A stretch of DNA of 30,083 nucleotides, taken from the NCBI GenBank assembly GCA_002349055.1, contig DECD01000002.1:1-30083 (forward strand), read 5' to 3'. The translations under genes were made by a program, and so were the position numbers. Source of the stretch: Bacteroidales bacterium UBA2939 (GTDB lineage Bacteria; Bacteroidota; Bacteroidia; Bacteroidales; P3). Of the stretch, positions 29,169 through 30,083 are shown piece by piece (position 1 is the stretch's first letter; each line of letters opens with the position of its first letter). The notes under the pieces are model-generated. The model was not told the DNA's origin and made no database searches. It saw nothing but the letters and a program-made list of their open reading frames with translations.

Positions 29169-30071
29169 ATGGACTGGCAGCGAGATATACGGGATTTTGA
29201 GACGTGGTTGCGGCTGGAGAAGGGATTGGCCGACAACAGCGTTGAGGCGTACCTGCGCGACGTGGGGCAGATGAGGCGTTTCATGGAGGATCAGGGCGTG
29301 GAGCCCGAGGCGGTGACGCTGGAGCACCTGCAACTGTTGCTGGGACAGCTGAACGACATGGGCATAGCTCCTGCCAGTCAGCGGAGGATGATAGCGGGCT
29401 GGCGGATGTTCTACAAGCACCTGGTGGTGGAGGATGCCATGAAGGACAGTCCTGCTGAGATGCTCGACCTGCCGGTGCGCCCGCGGCATTTGCCCGATGT
29501 GCTGAGTGACGAGGACATCACGAAGATACAGGCCACCTTCGACCTGAGCCTGCCCGACCAGTTCCGCAACAACGTCATCGTGGAGGTGCTCTACGGCTGC
29601 GGCTTGCGGGTGTCGGAGCTGGTAAACCTCAAGATGTCGAATGTCTACGAGGACGAGGGAATGCTCCAGGTGATAGGCAAGGGCGACAAGGAGCGGTGGG
29701 TGCCCATCAATGCGCGTGCGCTGGAGATGATGGAGATGTACATCCACACGGTGCGGGTGCACTACGACATCAAGCCCGGCGAGGAGAAGTTCGTCTTTAT
29801 CAACCGCCTGGGGCGGCACCTGTCGAGAAACTATGTCTTCATGTTCTTGCAGCAGGCGGTGAAGGATGCGGGGCTGAACAAGCACGTGAGTCCGCACTCG
29901 CTGCGCCACAGCTTCGCGACCGAGTTGGTTGAGAACGGTGCGGACCTGAGGGCAGTGCAGGAAATGCTGGGACACGAGAGCATATCGACGACGGAGATTT
30001 ACACCCATTTGACGCGCGACGCGCTGAGGAACACCATCGAGGCGTATCATCCGCACTATAAAAAGGTTTAG
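29169..30071 (+). CDS. xerD: Tyrosine recombinase XerD
   Basis: 300-aa site-specific recombinase that resolves chromosome dimers at dif. The N-terminal SAM-like DNA-binding domain covers residues ~1-100 (FETWLRLEKGLADNSVEAYLRDV). The catalytic set is complete and at the positions expected for XerD: R147 (YGCGLRVSELV), K171 (VIGKGDKERWVP), H243 and R246 (SPHSLRHSFAT), H269 (EMLGHESISTTEIYTH) and nucleophile Y278. Length (300) matches XerD. It starts 3 bp after mtgA. Housekeeping rather than element-borne: no att-like repeats or cargo are visible, and the window ends 12 bp after the stop. Confidence 0.95.
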   Translation: MDWQRDIRDFETWLRLEKGLADNSVEAYLRDVGQMRRFMEDQGVEPEAVTLEHLQLLLGQLNDMGIAPASQRRMIAGWRMFYKHLVVEDAMKDSPAEMLDLPVRPRHLPDVLSDEDITKIQATFDLSLPDQFRNNVIVEVLYGCGLRVSELVNLKMSNVYEDEGMLQVIGKGDKERWVPINARALEMMEMYIHTVRVHYDIKPGEEKFVFINRLGRHLSRNYVFMFLQQAVKDAGLNKHVSPHSLRHSFATELVENGADLRAVQEMLGHESISTTEIYTHLTRDALRNTIEAYHPHYKKV

Positions 30072-30083
30072 GGTTTAAGGTTT

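Noticed and set aside
29169..30071. Integrase of a mobile element
   Set aside because: Length and residue positions match housekeeping XerD; no attachment repeats, tRNA or cargo genes are visible.

Overview
The window looks like chromosomal DNA of a fairly GC-rich Bacteroidales (Bacteroidetes) bacterium. Evidence: many promoters fit the Bacteroidetes pattern TTTG-N18..20-TAnnTTTG; lipoproteins and ECF sigma factors are abundant; there is a BspA-like leucine-rich-repeat protein with a C-terminal type IX secretion sorting domain; and intergenic regions are filled with short stuttering AT-rich micro-repeats. Species cannot be named from the sequence alone.

Layout. 1-2520: groS-groL chaperonin operon on the minus strand (groL runs off the left edge), with an elaborate upstream region holding a nested palindrome and a possible -24/-12 promoter. 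2521-8850: the most unusual part, two tandem minus-strand cassettes with the same order: ECF sigma factor, very small one-TM protein (92/86 aa, candidate anti-sigma), 139-aa lipoprotein, then larger variable lipoproteins. Three of the larger lipoproteins share an N-terminal module but have unrelated C-termini. Both sigma genes and one lipoprotein gene are preceded by the same bipartite promoter-like element (TGTA, 20-21 nt, TACGTTNTTATAG), which suggests autoregulation and a small regulon. Each cassette ends in a strong terminator. 9017-10852: typA. 10860-11842: membrane protein and macro-like protein, minus strand. 11924-13975: HEAT-like protein, AlkD-type DNA glycosylase and a flavodoxin/ferredoxin protein, plus strand. 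14056-14518: an AT-rich, gene-free stretch carrying seven copies of a TTACAnnTGTAA palindrome ahead of an XRE-family regulator; one copy covers the -7 box of the regulator's own promoter. 15074-17821: anaerobic ribonucleotide reductase nrdD and its activase nrdG, minus strand, preceded by a well-formed cobalamin riboswitch. 18448-19182: unknown protein whose leader carries a 25-bp perfect hairpin. 19326-21269: secreted BspA/InlB-type surface protein. 21411-21961: PIN-domain toxin with a tiny basic partner. 22099-24720: P5C dehydrogenase with a histone-H1-like tail, then a glycosyltransferase. 24761-28171: gap-fabG-(BtuF-like lipoprotein)-FKBP operon, minus strand. 28341-30071: mtgA and xerD, plus strand.

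How the parts fit. Most genes are housekeeping: protein folding, translation GTPase, dNTP synthesis, glycolysis, fatty-acid and peptidoglycan synthesis, chromosome resolution. The accessory material is (i) the duplicated ECF/lipoprotein system, (ii) the XRE regulator with its operator array, (iii) the surface protein and (iv) the toxin-antitoxin pair. The cobalamin riboswitch on nrdDG implies the cell has a B12-dependent class II reductase elsewhere and shuts the B12-independent enzyme off when B12 is plentiful; the BtuF-like binding protein is consistent with B12 scavenging, though its substrate is not proven. Micro-repeats occur between genes and also in frame inside at least three of them.
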